64,000 nt of DNA from Halosimplex salinum (GTDB lineage Archaea > Halobacteriota > Halobacteria > Halobacteriales > Haloarculaceae). The DNA is taken from NCBI RefSeq assembly GCF_003730195.1, contig NZ_QWGG01000010.1:81072-145071 (forward strand), read 5' to 3'. The notes beneath the pieces are model-generated. The model saw nothing but the letters and a program-made list of their open reading frames with translations. It was not told the origin of the DNA and ran no database searches. Both the position numbers and the translations under genes were made by a program. Positions 1-8,019 of the stretch are shown here, in pieces (within the stretch, counting starts at the first letter, position 1; every line of letters begins with the position of its first letter).

Positions 1-584
1 ACCGGGCCGTCGTGGATCATGTCGTCGTACCCCATCTCTTCCTCGACGAACTCGCGGACTCGTTCGACGTCTGCCGTGTCCTCCTCCCACTCGATACCGG
101 CGTAGACGTCCTCGGTGTTTTCCCGGAAGACGACGACGTCCATCTCTTCGGGGTCGTGCCTCGGCGACGGGAGCCCATCGATGTAGTACGCCGGCCGGAC
201 GTTCGCGTACAGGTCGAGTTCTCTCCGGAGTGCGACGTTCAACGAGCGGAATCCCGCGCCGACCGGCGTCGTCAGCGGTCCCTTGAGCCCGACGCGGAAC
301 TCGCTGAGCGCCGATAGCGTCTCGGCGGGGAGATTCTCGCCGTACCGTTCTCTGGCGGACTCCCCCGCGTAGACGCGCATCCAGTGGATCTCTCGCCCGG
401 TCGCTTCGGCGGCCGCTCCGAGCACTCGTTCGGCCGCTGGACCGATATCCGTCCCCGTCCCGTCCCCGTAGATGATCGGCACGATGGGATCGTCTGGGAC
501 GTTCAGTTCGTCGGCCGCCGCGTCGGTCACCGACACCGGTTCTCCGTCGGGCGGAACCTCGATTCGTTCGTACTGTGGCACCAT
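1..584 (-). CDS. icd: Isocitrate dehydrogenase, N-terminal part (runs off left edge)
   Basis: The enzyme oxidatively decarboxylates isocitrate to 2-oxoglutarate in the cytosolic TCA cycle; haloarchaeal enzymes are usually NADP-dependent. The frame runs from ATG at 584 leftwards for 194 codons and is cut by the window edge. Visible motifs are the early glycine-rich block VPIIYGDGTGTD, the block VGLKGPLTTPVG, and the signature ENTEDVYAGIEWE. That signature fits isocitrate rather than isopropylmalate dehydrogenase. The C-terminal half, which holds the cofactor-deciding residues, is missing, so NADP versus NAD cannot be read. The gene is divergent from the nac-methyltransferase pair across about 330 bp. 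Confidence 0.9.
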   Translation of the reverse strand, partial: MVPQYERIEVPPDGEPVSVTDAAADELNVPDDPIVPIIYGDGTGTDIGPAAERVLGAAAEATGREIHWMRVYAGESARERYGENLPAETLSALSEFRVGLKGPLTTPVGAGFRSLNVALRRELDLYANVRPAYYIDGLPSPRHDPEEMDVVVFRENTEDVYAGIEWEEDTADVERVREFVEEEMGYDDMIHDGP

Positions 585-684
585 TGCTTCGACGTGTCGG
601 CGAATCGGATAGCCAGTTGCTGATCGCACAAATATTGAAATCGGTGCGATGCGACTGGTCAGACCGTAAACTGCGCGGGAGAGC

Positions 685-755
685 GCGGTGGCTGTCGAGT
701 GGGGTAATGGCGGTGGCTGTCGAGTGGGGTAATGGCGGTAGCTGTCGAGTGGGGT
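685..755. repeat. 25-bp tandem repeat, about three copies
   Basis: The unit beginning GCGGTGGCTGTCGAGTGGGG starts at 685, 710 and 735, a period of 25 bp. The third copy has one change (GCGGTA) and is truncated. It lies in the gap between divergent icd and nac. Unit number could vary between strains. No coding role is evident. Confidence 0.85.
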
Positions 756-875
756 GAGCGTCCGGCGCCGGAGGCGCCGGTTCCTCCGCGAGCGCCGCCG
801 GCGCTCGCGGCCTTTTTCGCCCACGTTTTTGCCGGAGGGGTCGCGCACCGCGCGACCCCTCCGGGAAAAAGGTGG
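756..875 (-). repeat. Short intergenic repeat family, copy A (inverted)
   Basis: This GC-rich stretch has nested inverted repeats: CGCGAGCGCC facing GGCGCTCGCG near 790-812, and GGAGGGGTCGCGC facing GCGCGACCCCTCC near 835-863. On the minus strand it reads AACGTGGGCGAAAAAG, matching copy D at 55.1 kb. The T-runs at about 813-817 and 825-829 beside stems could also act as terminators. With the tandem repeat this accounts for most of the 330-bp gap before nac. A weak TATA-like TTAAGG lies near 880. Confidence 0.6.
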
Positions 876-914
876 TTGTTAAGGCTTTTTGCGCCGGCCG
901 CCAGAGGTAGGTGT

Positions 915-1304
915 ATGTTCCCAGGAGGCGGCGGCATGGACGACCGCAAGATGCAGCAGATGATGAAGCAGATGGGTATCGACATGCAGGACCTCGACGC
1001 CGAGGAGGTCATCATTCGGACGGCCGACGAGGAACTCGTCTTCACCAAGCCGGACGTCCAGCGCATGGACGCGCAGGGCCAGCAGACCTACACGATCGTC
1101 GGCGAACCCGAGTCCCACGCCGTCGGCGAGGGCGGGAGCGAACCCGCCATCGAGGAGAGCGAGGGCGACAACGGGGCCGCGGAGATCCCCGACGAGGACG
1201 TGGAACTGGTCGCGACGCGAGCGGGCGTCGGCGAGGACGAGGCGCGCGACGCGCTCGAAGAGACGAACGGCGACCTGGCGGCGGCCATCGAGCGGTTAGA
1301 GTGA
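915..1304 (+). CDS. nac: Nascent polypeptide-associated complex (NAC) protein
   Basis: This is the archaeal homologue of NAC-alpha, a ribosome-associated factor that forms homodimers and contacts emerging nascent chains. The 129-aa protein has a methionine-rich start ([19 protein letters not shown]), a NAC beta-domain over about residues 18-60 (DAEEVIIRT to TYTIVGE), an acidic linker, and a C-terminal UBA-like three-helix domain over about 92-129 ([20 protein letters not shown]). The frame stays open upstream, but the family start MFPGG fixes the ATG at 915. Its stop overlaps the next gene's GTG, so the two are co-transcribed and probably translationally coupled. Confidence 0.93.
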   Translation: MFPGGGGMDDRKMQQMMKQMGIDMQDLDAEEVIIRTADEELVFTKPDVQRMDAQGQQTYTIVGEPESHAVGEGGSEPAIEESEGDNGAAEIPDEDVELVATRAGVGEDEARDALEETNGDLAAAIERLE

Positions 1305-2029
1305 GCCTGCTGTTCGTCCACGAGGCGGAGGGTCGCGAGCACTTGCTCGGGCCGGGCGACACGCTGGAGTCCGACCTCGGCGTGATGGAGGTCCCCGAGG
1401 ACGTCGAACCGGGCGACATCGTCGAGACGCATCTGGGCGAACCGTTCACAGTTCGGAAGCTCCGCGGACCGGATCTGTTCAATCACTTCGAGCGGACGGG
1501 CGCGCCGATGATGCCCCGAGATATCGGGTTGATCGTCGGCCACACCGGGATTTCCGCCGCCGACCACGTGCTCGACGCGGGGACCGGGACCGGCGTGCTA
1601 TCGGCGTATCTCGGGCGCTGTGGCGCGACGGTGACCACGTTCGAGCAGGACCCCGAGTTCGCCGACGTGGCCCGGGAGAACATGGAGCTGGCGGGCGTCG
1701 CCGACCGCGTGGACGTGCGAACCGGCGACGTGACCGGGCAACTGGGCGACCTCGGCCGCTACGACGTGGTGACGCTGGACACGGCGGACGCGCCGACGAT
1801 GGTCGAGCGGACGCCGAACCTGCTGCGGGACGGCGGTTACGTCGCGGTCTACTCGCCGTTCGTCGAGGACACGCGGGAGGTCGTCTCGGCGGCTCACGAG
1901 GTCGGGCTGGCCGACGTCGAGACGCTGGAGACGATCCAGCGCGAGATGGACTTCGACGACCGCGGGTCGCGCCCCTCGACGGCGGGCGTCGGCCACACCG
2001 GCTATCTCACCTTCGGCCGTCGGGTGTAG
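1301..2029 (+). CDS. trmI: tRNA (adenine-N1) methyltransferase, TrmI/GCD14 family
   Basis: This is an S-adenosylmethionine-dependent methyltransferase expected to form m1A at positions 57/58 in the tRNA T-loop, as archaeal TrmI enzymes do. At 242 aa it has family length. It has a short N-terminal beta-rich part ([16 protein letters not shown]), then a Rossmann fold with SAM motif [19 protein letters not shown], the acidic motif TTFEQDPEF, and [12 protein letters not shown]. The GTG start at 1301 overlaps the nac stop by four bases (GTGA), which decides the start. Coupling with NAC places it in a translation-related operon. Confidence 0.85.
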   Translation: MSLLFVHEAEGREHLLGPGDTLESDLGVMEVPEDVEPGDIVETHLGEPFTVRKLRGPDLFNHFERTGAPMMPRDIGLIVGHTGISAADHVLDAGTGTGVLSAYLGRCGATVTTFEQDPEFADVARENMELAGVADRVDVRTGDVTGQLGDLGRYDVVTLDTADAPTMVERTPNLLRDGGYVAVYSPFVEDTREVVSAAHEVGLADVETLETIQREMDFDDRGSRPSTAGVGHTGYLTFGRRV

Positions 2030-2070
2030 CGACTCGCTGTGCCGTTCTCCCCGTTCGCGTCCGAACCCGT

Positions 2071-2586
2071 TCAGTCGACGGCTCGGAGGATGTCGAGCAG
2101 TGCATCTCGGTAGTCGCTCGGCGAGCAGTGGAGGGGCGCGTGGTCGTCGCTGTCGTCGGCTTCGACGCCGAGTCGGTCGGCCAGCGAGACTCGCGGATAC
2201 GCCCCGCCGCCGACGGTGATATCGCCGTCGCTCCAGACGCCGACCCACCCTTCGACCGGGACCGACTCCCGGTCGTCGAGGGCGACCTCACCGGTCACTT
2301 GCCGGAGTCGCCGTCGGCCGCCGGTCTCGGTTCTGACGCGCTCGCGCCGGCCGCGCTCGACGTCGACGACGCCGCGGGCTCGCAGGTCGTCGGCGAACCG
2401 TCTGACCGCCTCGCTTCGCACCGACGGCAGAATCATCGCCGGCCCGATGCCGGGCGCGAGCGGCGGGCGAAAGGCGAGTCCGGTCGCGAAGACGAAGCGC
2501 CAGGACAGGTCGACGGCGCCGTCGGTCGCGGCGCGGACCGCCGCTCGAAGGTCGGTGTCCTCGTAGAGAAGCGTTCGGCCGCGCAC
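2071..2586 (-). CDS. Haloarchaeal hypothetical protein (5' end uncertain)
   Basis: I do not recognise this protein. From GTG at 2586 it is 171 aa with alternating hydrophobic and acidic stretches (RGRTLLYEDTDLRAAVR, WRFVFATGLAF, ALDDRESVPVEGWVGVW) and no membrane segment or signal. The frame stays open and protein-like upstream to about 2728 (LLGDCWERVADTTETLFG), immediately after the TFS stop, so the true N-terminus is probably 30-45 residues longer. That extension has no in-frame ATG, GTG or TTG, only a CTG at 2721. An out-of-frame ATG lies at 2708 before GC-rich runs. It follows tfs on the same strand and probably shares its transcript. Confidence 0.6.
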   Translation of the reverse strand: MRGRTLLYEDTDLRAAVRAATDGAVDLSWRFVFATGLAFRPPLAPGIGPAMILPSVRSEAVRRFADDLRARGVVDVERGRRERVRTETGGRRRLRQVTGEVALDDRESVPVEGWVGVWSDGDITVGGGAYPRVSLADRLGVEADDSDDHAPLHCSPSDYRDALLDILRAVD

Positions 2587-2728
2587 GTCGGCCCCGTCGA
2601 CGCCGAACAGCGTCTCGGTGGTGTCCGCGACGCGCTCCCAGCAGTCGCCGAGCAGGTCTTCGGGGACGGCGGGGGCGGGGACCCCGCCGTCGGGGGCGGT
2701 CGCGGCATCGGTCCGAGTCAGCGGGCCG

Positions 2729-3055
2729 TCAGTGGTCGTCCTCGCGCCACTTGTGCTCGCACTCGGTGCAGGTGAAAAACCGCGTCTCGCTCTCGTCGGC
2801 CGCGCGGATCTGTTTCATCTCCCAGAACGCGCGGTCGTTGCCACACTCGGGACAGCGAGTCTCGGTCGTCGGCCCCATATCGGCGGCGTCCACGTCGGAG
2901 GTGTCGACGACTTCGCTCTCCTCCTGGCCCTGCGTCGTGACGGCGGTCTTGGCCTCTTCGGCCTCGTCGCGTCGTTCCTCGGCGCCGCAACTGTCACACA
3001 CCCATGCGTCTCCCTCGGTCTTCATCATCGAACCGCACTCGTCGCAGAAGTTCAT
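2729..3055 (-). CDS. tfs: Transcription factor S (TFS), RNA cleavage factor
   Basis: TFS binds archaeal RNA polymerase and stimulates cleavage of backtracked transcripts, like TFIIS and RPB9/RPC11. At 108 aa it has standard length. The N-terminal zinc ribbon shows C4/C7 (FCDECGS) and CDSC (residues 20-23). A charged linker follows. The C-terminal ribbon has CPECG, then the catalytic acidic hairpin as RAADESETRF, then CTEC. The RADE/SET loop is the TFIIS-type active tip. The stop is next to the start of the downstream unknown gene, suggesting a bicistronic unit. Confidence 0.93.
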   Translation of the reverse strand: MNFCDECGSMMKTEGDAWVCDSCGAEERRDEAEEAKTAVTTQGQEESEVVDTSDVDAADMGPTTETRCPECGNDRAFWEMKQIRAADESETRFFTCTECEHKWREDDH

Positions 3056-3167
3056 ACCCGGCGTACACCGCGGCTCCTTGAAAAATGCCCGGATCCGCCG
3101 TCCGGCCCGGGGCGGAACGCGGACGCCGCTGGGGACCGAAATACGTCAGAAGTGGAGGAACAGTCCG

Positions 3168-4073
3168 TCAGTCGGCTTCCGACCACTGGCCGCAGGCGTC
3201 CATGTCCTCCATGAGTTCGTCGTGGAGCCCGCAGTAGGGGGTGATCTTCTCGTCGACTTTGACGTACTCGAAGTGAGCGCAGTTGCCGCAGTAGGCGTCG
3301 GGTCGACCGCGCTCGCTCGCGGTCTCGAGGAACTCGGCGTCGGTGCGATCGTCGACGGTGGCCGACCCGCCGTCGGCCGCTGCGCCGGCGCCGCGACCGG
3401 GGTTCGAGCGTGGTCCGCTGGAGTCCGAGAGGATCTCGGCGTCCTGACCCCGGCTCGTGGGTTCGTTCCCGGGCGGGTCCTGCCGGTTGGTCTGGGTCTG
3501 GACCTCGCCCTGCGGGTCCGAGCCCAGGAAGCCGACGCTGCCGAAGCCACCGCTCGGTTCGGCGTCTTCGACGAGGCGGACGTTCCCCTCCTCGGTGATA
3601 TCCATGCGGGCGGTGCCGCCGGGGTCGTTGCGGGTCTTGAACGTGGCGAGACCGGCGAACACGCAGGAGAGGGTCGTCATCGCGCCGAAGAAGTAGACGG
3701 CGACGGTGACGAGCGCGAGCGGGTCGCCGGCACCGAACCACTGCTCGGGGTAGGCGACCCGGAACAGGGCGACGCCGAGGAGGCTGACGCTCGCGCCGAT
3801 GACGGACGCGGCGCGGGTGGTCCGGCCGGCCGGGAGGACGGCGAAGACGCCCAGCAGCGCCGCCGGGAGTCCGAGTCCCGCGAGCGTGCCGGCGAGCGTG
3901 CGCGCAGCGATGCGGTCGAGTCCGAGCGATGCCCCCGCTGTCGTCGTCGATACGACGATGCTCCCGACGACCATCGCCGCCCCTGCCGCGAAGAGACTCG
4001 CCCCCGTGTAGAACCGACGAGAGGTCGTCACCGTCCGCAGGTGCCCCTCGTACACTTCCGTCAGGCTGGCCAT
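3168..4073 (-). CDS. Membrane protein with C-terminal zinc-binding tail (DUF7139-like)
   Basis: A 301-aa haloarchaeal protein resembling those annotated DUF7139; the assignment is from memory of the family. About four hydrophobic helices fill residues 20-150 (GASLFAAGAAMVVGSIVV, LGLPAALLGVFAVLPAG, ASVIGASVSLLGVALF, VTVAVYFFGAMTTLSCVF). A cytosolic stretch follows, with EEGNVRLVEDAE, a Gly/Pro/Gln-rich linker, and a C-terminal cysteine cluster (YCGNCAHFEYVK ... YCGLHDELMEDMDACGQW) that should bind zinc or a cluster. The function is unknown. The ATG at 4073 is the only sensible start. A perfect 18-bp palindrome lies 35 bp upstream. Confidence 0.75.
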   Translation of the reverse strand: MASLTEVYEGHLRTVTTSRRFYTGASLFAAGAAMVVGSIVVSTTTAGASLGLDRIAARTLAGTLAGLGLPAALLGVFAVLPAGRTTRAASVIGASVSLLGVALFRVAYPEQWFGAGDPLALVTVAVYFFGAMTTLSCVFAGLATFKTRNDPGGTARMDITEEGNVRLVEDAEPSGGFGSVGFLGSDPQGEVQTQTNRQDPPGNEPTSRGQDAEILSDSSGPRSNPGRGAGAAADGGSATVDDRTDAEFLETASERGRPDAYCGNCAHFEYVKVDEKITPYCGLHDELMEDMDACGQWSEAD

Positions 4074-4107
4074 ACGGATCGATCTCCGTGAGACACCAAA
4101 ACAACCC

Positions 4108-4125
4108 GTCAGACGCGCGTCTGAC
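4108..4125. promoter_or_regulatory. Perfect 18-bp palindrome upstream of the DUF7139-like gene
   Basis: GTCAGACGCGCGTCTGAC is its own reverse complement. It sits in the 165-bp gap 35 bp before the ATG of the minus-strand gene at 4073. This is the right place for an operator covering the promoter, but a transcript hairpin is equally possible. Confidence 0.4.
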
Positions 4126-4238
4126 TCCGTCGACGCGCTCGCTCCGGAGTCGCGCGGACTGGGTGGAAAAACGGACGAACGGGACCGCTGCGGTCGATCC
4201 GGTGTCAGCGGCGGAATCGGCTCAGCGCGTCGCTCGTA

Positions 4239-4538
4239 TCAGTCGGCGGCCGTGTCGACCCGCCGGTCGGTATGCTCGGTCGCCGGCGTCGCGGCCATGC
4301 GGTAGAGCTGCCAGACCAGCAGGACGACCAGCCCGGCGATCACGAGGCCGGTCCTGATGTTCGGGTCGATCAGGGGAGTCGCGATCACCTCACCGGCGTC
4401 GTTGGTCAGCGGTGCCGCCCCGTAGGGCTCGCCCGCGAGCATCTCGACGATGCCGAGCACGACGACGCCCATGAGTATCAGGGCCCCGCCGAGTGCCATC
4501 GCCGCTCTGTCGATCGTGTCGTCGATAGTGTCTTGCAT
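4239..4538 (-). CDS. Small two-helix membrane protein, partner of DoxX
   Basis: This 99-aa protein has two clear membrane segments, residues about 13-34 (AMALGGALILMGVVVLGIVEML) and about 65-82 (LVIAGLVVLLVWQLYRM), joined by a polar loop (GAAPLTNDAGEVIATPLIDPN). It starts 14 bp after the DoxX stop on the same strand and was almost certainly co-transcribed with it. Small membrane proteins often accompany DoxX/DoxD genes in haloarchaea. No catalytic motif is visible, and a structural partner role is inferred only from the pairing. Confidence 0.75.
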   Translation of the reverse strand: MQDTIDDTIDRAAMALGGALILMGVVVLGIVEMLAGEPYGAAPLTNDAGEVIATPLIDPNIRTGLVIAGLVVLLVWQLYRMAATPATEHTDRRVDTAAD

Positions 4539-4552
4539 TGGTGGTCACCGCC

Positions 4553-5077
4553 TCAGCCGAGTATGTATTTGAGCTTCGGGTGCTGTTCGACGAGCTTCGT
4601 CCGCTCGATCAGGGGCGCGAGGCCGTAGTACCGGCCCGCGGCCAGCGCGGCCATCGTGATCATGAGCAGCAGGCCCATGAAGTCGCCCGTCACGAGCCCG
4701 TGCCCGAAGCCGGCGTTCCCGACCCAGAACAGGGTCATGAAGAACGCCCCGCCGAACGCGGCGAGTCGCGTCAGGACGCCGAACATGATCCCGAGCCCGA
4801 TGAGCGTCTCGAACAGCGGGACGCCCGGCTCGATGAGCCACGCGAGGTTGTTGCCCATCCAGACCGGGATGCCGCCCAGGGCCGTCCCGTCCATGCCCTG
4901 CATGTAGATCGGCCCGTAGCTGTAGGCCAGCCCGTTCTCGATCAGCTTCGTCGCGCCGGCGTGGAAGAACCACCAGCCGGTGATCACGCGCAGGATCGCG
5001 ACCCAGTACGTCGCGATCGGGCCGCCCATGTCGAACGCGAACTCCTCGCCGAGTGGGTTCGCCGCTTTGGTTGCCAT
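4553..5077 (-). CDS. DoxX family membrane protein
   Basis: This 174-aa protein has four to five membrane helices of the DoxX/DoxD type (AILRVITGWWFFHAGATKLI, IEPGVPLFETLIGLGIMFGVL, AFGGAFFMTLFWVGN, LLLMITMAALAAGRYYG). DoxD is the small subunit of thiosulfate:quinone oxidoreductase in Acidianus. Most haloarchaeal DoxX proteins have no proven substrate. The hallmark R-x-x-x-G-W-x-F-x-x-x-G near residues 29-42 is present. The frame is open further upstream, but the conserved MATKAANPLGEEF start at 5077 lies about 40 bp from a TATA-like box. Confidence 0.85.
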   Translation of the reverse strand: MATKAANPLGEEFAFDMGGPIATYWVAILRVITGWWFFHAGATKLIENGLAYSYGPIYMQGMDGTALGGIPVWMGNNLAWLIEPGVPLFETLIGLGIMFGVLTRLAAFGGAFFMTLFWVGNAGFGHGLVTGDFMGLLLMITMAALAAGRYYGLAPLIERTKLVEQHPKLKYILG

Positions 5078-5113
5078 AATCGTCACCTCACATGTGTAGG
5101 TGGGTGCCGATAG

Positions 5114-5123
5114 CACATATAAA
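5114..5123 (-). promoter_or_regulatory. Putative TATA box of the doxX operon
   Basis: On the minus strand the sequence reads CTTTATATGTG, an archaeal TATA-like element about 40 bp upstream of the doxX ATG in a locally AT-richer patch. This spacing would give a short leader of about 10-15 nt. Confidence 0.5.
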
Positions 5124-5339
5124 GCGGAGCACGTTCCCGGTAACTGAAAATCGACAGACGGCGACGCCCCGGTTCGAGATAGATTGTAAAACACCACACG
5201 AACAGGGGTCCGAAATCGGGGCTGCGAGCGGCTGGTCGAAGGCTGGCGGCGCGCTGAACGGCAGAAGGTCGAGACGGCGAGCGACGCGCCGGGGGCTCCC
5301 GGGAGAGCGAGCCGGAAAATACGCGTCGGGCGGGCGTTC

Positions 5340-7244
5340 TCAGACGAGCGAGGAGCCGTCGAACTCGCCGCGCTCGTAGTCGATGTCCATCAGTTCGAGG
5401 ATGGTGGGCGCGATGTCGTAGAGGTCGACGTCGGAGATGCGGACCTCGTCGTCGTCGACGAGCAGCGTCGCGTTGTCGAAGCTGTGCATGCCGTTACGGG
5501 CAGAGAACTCCACGAAGGGGTCCTTCCGGCCCTTGAAGCCCGCCTTCAGGTCGAAGCCGTGGTTGGGGACGATGACGAGGTCGGGGGCGATGTCGTCGTG
5601 GTCGCCGCGGAAGGCGTCCTCCTTGGTGACGACGCGCTCGGCGACGGGCTGGCCGTCGGGGCCCTCCATCTCCTCGAGTTCCGCCTTCAGCTCGGACCGG
5701 ACCGCGTCGTACTCGTCTTCGGGGACGCTCCCGCGCGGTTCGCGGCCCTCCAGGTTGAGGTAGAAGCGGCCGGGGATGAGCGAGTAGGCGTCCGCGTCGT
5801 CCGCGATGTCGGGCAGTTCGTCGTGGGTGTACTGGAGGACGTCGGTGTCCTCGCCCAGGTCGGTGCCCAGCGCGACGCCGTCGGCGGCGACGAGAGTGAT
5901 TCGGAAGCCGTCGCCGTCGTCCTCGACGCGCACGTCGTCGAGCAGTTCGGTGGTGTCGGCCTTGTCGGCGCCGAGCGACTTCGGGGTCACGTTCTCGAGC
6001 CCCTCGACGACGTGGTCGCGGGCCTCCTCGGTGAGCGCCACGACGCCGTCGCCGTCGACGTAGGCGTCACCCGACGCGCTCACGAGGTCGGCCTCGACGT
6101 GATACTCCTCCCCGTCGTCGGTCTCGGCGGCGCTGGTCTCGACCGACTCGGCGGCGACGACGACGGCTTCCCCGTCGTCCTCCTCGACGACCGCGGTGGC
6201 GTTCTCGACGGCGGCGACGGCCTCGTCGCGGGCTTCCTCGCTGCCGGCGACGAGTCGGCCGTCCTCGAACGCGGCGGTCAGTTCCGCCGGGTCGACGAGT
6301 TCGTCGAGGTCGGCGGCGTACCCGGCGCCGAGGGACAGGCGGTCGCCCTCGCGGAGCCAGGCGCCGACCTGGAACACGTAGTCGTCGTCCTGCTCGTAGG
6401 AGAGCCAGCCGTTCTCGCGGAGCCAGGCGTTGCAGTTGACCTCGTAGTCGAGCGACGTGAACCCGTGGTCGGAGGCGACCATCATCGTCACGTCGTCGGG
6501 GAGCAGCTCGCGGAGTTCGCCGAGGTAGTCGTCGACCTTGCGGTAGAACTCCATGAACTCCTCGCTGTACTCGCCGTTCTCCTCGTAGTCGCGAAAGAGG
6601 AAGTGGTTGACCCGGTCGGTGGTCATGTAGACGCCGAAAAAGAGGTCCCAGTCGTCTTCCTCGATGTAGTGTTTGAACGCCTCGTGGCGGGCGTCGATGG
6701 TCTCGTGGGCGTCCTCCATGAACTCGCCCTTGTCCGTGTGCCCGAGGCTGGCGTTCGTGTCGATGCGGTAGTCGACGGACTTGAGGTAGTCGCGGAAGTC
6801 GTCGGGGTAGGCGGCCTTGTCGACCTGCGGCGAGAGGAAGCCCGACACCATCCGCTGGACGTCGCGCTGGGGCGGGAACGTGGTGACGACGTTCATCACC
6901 GTCGCGTCGCGGCCGGCCTCGTGGACGCGGTCCCAGACGCGCCTGGTCTGGACGTCGCGGCGCATCGGGACGTACGTGTCGTAGGAGCCGACTTCGCGGT
7001 CCTGGAAGCCGTAGACGCCGGTCTCGCCGGGGTTGACGCCGGAGGTGAGCGCCGGCCAGCAGGCGGAGGACTCCGGCGGGACGATGCTGTCGATGGCGCC
7101 CCCGGCGCCCTCGTCGATCAGCCGAGCGAGGTTCGGGAACTCCTCTCTGTGCTCGTCAATGAGGCTATACGGCACGCCGTCGATACCGAAGAAAGCGACC
7201 CGCGGGTCGTCGTCGCCGCCGCGGATACGGTCGAACAGTCCCAT
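5340..7244 (-). CDS. Alkaline phosphatase superfamily hydrolase (nucleotide pyrophosphatase/phosphodiesterase type) with large insertion
   Basis: A cytosolic 634-aa metallohydrolase of the type I phosphodiesterase/alkaline-phosphatase superfamily, which cleaves phospho- or sulfo-esters with two metals; the substrate is unknown. The core shows metal Asp in AFFGIDGVPYS (res 17-27), the nucleophile region PESSACWPALTSG (57-69), TTDRVNHF (208-215), SDHGF (258-262), and the C-terminal metal His in NGMHSFDNATLL (584-595). Residues about 300-480, between SDHGF and AYSLIPGRFYLN, are a very acidic Val/Glu/Asp-rich insertion missing from short relatives. The start MGLFDRIRGGDDD at 7244 is preferred over a longer frame. 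No signal peptide is present. Confidence 0.82.
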   Translation of the reverse strand: MGLFDRIRGGDDDPRVAFFGIDGVPYSLIDEHREEFPNLARLIDEGAGGAIDSIVPPESSACWPALTSGVNPGETGVYGFQDREVGSYDTYVPMRRDVQTRRVWDRVHEAGRDATVMNVVTTFPPQRDVQRMVSGFLSPQVDKAAYPDDFRDYLKSVDYRIDTNASLGHTDKGEFMEDAHETIDARHEAFKHYIEEDDWDLFFGVYMTTDRVNHFLFRDYEENGEYSEEFMEFYRKVDDYLGELRELLPDDVTMMVASDHGFTSLDYEVNCNAWLRENGWLSYEQDDDYVFQVGAWLREGDRLSLGAGYAADLDELVDPAELTAAFEDGRLVAGSEEARDEAVAAVENATAVVEEDDGEAVVVAAESVETSAAETDDGEEYHVEADLVSASGDAYVDGDGVVALTEEARDHVVEGLENVTPKSLGADKADTTELLDDVRVEDDGDGFRITLVAADGVALGTDLGEDTDVLQYTHDELPDIADDADAYSLIPGRFYLNLEGREPRGSVPEDEYDAVRSELKAELEEMEGPDGQPVAERVVTKEDAFRGDHDDIAPDLVIVPNHGFDLKAGFKGRKDPFVEFSARNGMHSFDNATLLVDDDEVRISDVDLYDIAPTILELMDIDYERGEFDGSSLV

Positions 7245-7360
7245 ACCCCGGCTTACCGCTGTGGGGCACAAGAAGCTTCTTCTCGCGGACAGACACGGGG
7301 GCCGTCGGTGACGCCGTCAGCACGTCGTTCCCCGGCGCCGTTTACCGTCGCCGCGCGCCG

Positions 7361-7498
7361 CTACTCCCCGGTACGGTCCTCGGCGGTCGCCTCGACCACG
7401 TCGTCACCGTCCGCCGGCGCCTCGTCGGCCGCCGGGTCGTAGTTCTCTGGGACGACCGTCAGGTGCGCCATCCCGGTGGTCGCGTCTCTGGTTGCCAT
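7361..7498 (-). CDS. Small acidic hypothetical protein, 45 aa
   Basis: The open frame runs from ATG at 7498 to TAG at 7361 and encodes MATRDATTGMAHLTVVPENY followed by an acidic tail (DPAADEAPADGDDVVEATAEDRTGE). The amino-acid composition matches haloarchaeal proteins and no competing frame overlaps it, which supports it being real. An AT-rich stretch (TAATTACCCATGCTCATAATTTATG) about 30-55 bp upstream could hold its promoter. Function and family are unknown. Confidence 0.5.
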   Translation of the reverse strand: MATRDATTGMAHLTVVPENYDPAADEAPADGDDVVEATAEDRTGE

Positions 7499-7659
7499 AC
7501 GCGTCGAGATACGCACGCGCCACCCAAGTAATTACCCATGCTCATAATTTATGGGTCGAGCGGGCGCGATGCGCCCGGGACATACGTCGAGGGTACCGGC
7601 CGGCGGACCCAGCGGATCAGCGTCCCGGACGCGGAGCGGGGAGGACGGTCAGATCGCGG

Positions 7660-7830
7660 TTACCGCACGGATTCGGGGTCGACGGCGCCGTCGGACAGGA
7701 CCCAGGCGTCGGGGTCGGTCGTGTCGAACACGACGGTGTCGCCGTCGACCTCGACGGCGACGTATCGCTCGGAGACGGCGGAGAGTTCGTCGCGCAGTGC
7801 GGCGGCGGAGGGCTGGTCTCGTTCCTGCAT
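7660..7830 (-). CDS. Small haloarchaeal protein, 56 aa (DUF7331-like)
   Basis: The frame from ATG at 7830 to TAA at 7660 encodes 56 aa. The core YVAVEVDGDTVVFDTTDP then DAWVLSD is a small beta-hairpin pattern (hydrophobic-x repeats, then D-x-D/N-x-x-A-W-hydrophobic-x-S-D). It closely resembles the product at 14721-14864 (GDVVIYDVDNHRAWIQSD). I believe this is the DUF7331-type family, but that label is from memory. The function is unknown. The gene stands alone between minus-strand neighbours. Confidence 0.65.
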   Translation of the reverse strand: MQERDQPSAAALRDELSAVSERYVAVEVDGDTVVFDTTDPDAWVLSDGAVDPESVR

Positions 7831-8019
7831 CAGTGTCACCTCGGACAGATATCCGTAGTGACGGACGGACCATATAGGGGGTCGACGTCGTACGTGGTTT
7901 CGCCCGGTTTCGAGTGAGTTCGAGACCGTTCACGTCGCCGGTACGTCCGGCGTTCGAACCGTTCACGGGCCGTGAAATCACGTGAAAAAACGAACGACGC
8001 GACCGGGCGGGCGCGCGCG

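Noticed and set aside
5484..7442. Long plus-strand open frame of about 650 codons
   Set aside because: Antisense shadow of the phosphatase-superfamily gene. Composition is Val/Gly/Asp-rich with no domain, which is usual opposite long haloarchaeal genes.
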